Positions 63,647-64,000 of a stretch of DNA of 64,000 nt are shown in pieces. The notes under the pieces were generated by a model, which worked only from the letters and a program-made list of their open reading frames with translations, was not told the origin of the DNA and did not search any database. Origin of the DNA: Planctomycetota bacterium (GTDB lineage Bacteria; Planctomycetota; Planctomycetia; Pirellulales; Pirellulaceae); contig JAFLCP010000004.1 of NCBI GenBank assembly GCA_017303505.1, positions 1 to 64,000 of the forward strand. The letters run 5' to 3'. How positions within the stretch are numbered: the stretch's first letter is position 1; every line of letters begins with the position of its first letter. The position numbers and the translations under genes are program-made.

Positions 63647-64000
63647 ATGCCCTCCAATACTCCGACATCCTCGTTATCCCAAATGTTTCTCATTTGGCAA
63701 GTCTTTCCTGCATTTGCAGTTGGATTGCTTGCTGGTGTATTGCTTTGGCTTTCCCCGGTTACTTCGCCCTTGCAGCTGGGAGTCCTTTTTGGAATTCTCG
63801 GTCTTGCCATCGTTAGCGTTGTTACGTTTTTGCTGCGTCACCACCGAGTTATGTCACTCGGCATCGTTGAAAAACAGCTTTCGCAACTGGCCGAAACTTC
63901 CTCAGCCCTCTCCGATTCGAAAGCGATTGTAACTCTACTGGGAACGAGCTCGGTCGCCGCTGGTTGGAATCTACTAGCAGAACGCCTCCGTGAACGACGT
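63647..64000 (+). CDS. Membrane protein, possibly a sensor kinase (C-terminus outside window)
   Basis: ATG 63647 opens a frame that stays open for 118 codons to the window end. Two membrane helices (about 18-40, FPAFAVGLLAGVLLWLSPV; about 46-64, GVLFGILGLAIVSVVTFLL) are followed by a basic, helical cytoplasmic part (IVEKQLSQLAETSSALSD) and then SVAAGWNLLAERLRER, which resembles the start of a PAS or HAMP-linked module. The response regulator gene just upstream suggests a histidine kinase. The domain that would prove this lies outside the window. Confidence 0.6.
   Translation, partial: MPSNTPTSSLSQMFLIWQVFPAFAVGLLAGVLLWLSPVTSPLQLGVLFGILGLAIVSVVTFLLRHHRVMSLGIVEKQLSQLAETSSALSDSKAIVTLLGTSSVAAGWNLLAERLRERR

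Overview
The window reads as a chromosome segment of a planctomycete, most likely order Pirellulales. Three things point there. There is an alternative complex III operon joined to a caa3 oxidase. There is a 1210-residue protein combining a propeller, HEAT repeats and a planctomycete-type C-terminal CxxCH domain. There are also several large secreted proteins that I recognise only as planctomycete-type families. Placement below order is not supported. Coding density is high, genes are read on both strands, many starts lack a Shine-Dalgarno site, and I found no rRNA, tRNA, CRISPR array or prophage.

Layout. 1-1122: the 5' part of a REP-associated tyrosine transposase (RAYT) gene, with GGTGCC/GGCACC palindromes upstream of it. 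1123-7737: AraC-type regulator, secreted metallopeptidase overlapping an enolase-superfamily enzyme, two small membrane proteins, a degenerate EEP-fold protein and a secreted aldose epimerase. 8040-11339: ECF sigma factor, anti-sigma-like membrane protein and secreted PDZ protein, closed by a terminator. 11423-15862: photolyase, SelL-like redox membrane protein, ankyrin protein, atypical SDR. 16138-30264: a 14-kb respiratory operon (ActA, ActB, ActC, fused ActD-ActE, ActF, a small membrane protein, SCO1-like assembly factor, caa3 oxidase subunits II, I, III and IV), closed by a clear terminator. 30395-34386: DgcN-like (DUF1611) protein, DgcA-like/dipeptide epimerase and oligoendopeptidase F, probably a peptide/D-glutamate module. 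34387-35866: a 1.5-kb gene-free stretch with a second REP cluster and a 16-bp tandem array. 35867-45429: TIM-barrel isomerase, cytochrome-bearing dehydrogenase-like protein, MscS channel, L,D-transpeptidase, PyrE, a PD-(D/E)XK-like protein and a Dnmt2-like cytosine methyltransferase. 45483-52821: an M14-S9 double peptidase, dihydrolipoyl dehydrogenase and enzyme I of the PTS. 53047-56768: a fatty-acid-type cluster (dehydratase, long ACP, second dehydratase lacking the usual His, KASII, zinc-finger protein). 56797-64000: TatD-like hydrolase, small conserved proteins, HEAT protein, HD-GYP phosphodiesterase, type IV/II pseudopilin, response regulator and the start of a membrane protein cut by the window end.

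How the genes work together. In the respiratory operon, quinol would be oxidised by the Act complex and electrons passed through its haem subunits, and possibly directly, to the A2-type caa3 oxidase. Histidine-rich extensions on four subunits are unusual. The items I would look at first are the Dnmt2-like enzyme, the M14-S9 fusion, the paired active/degenerate dehydratases, and the RAYT/REP system. All family assignments come from reading motifs; no database search was possible.
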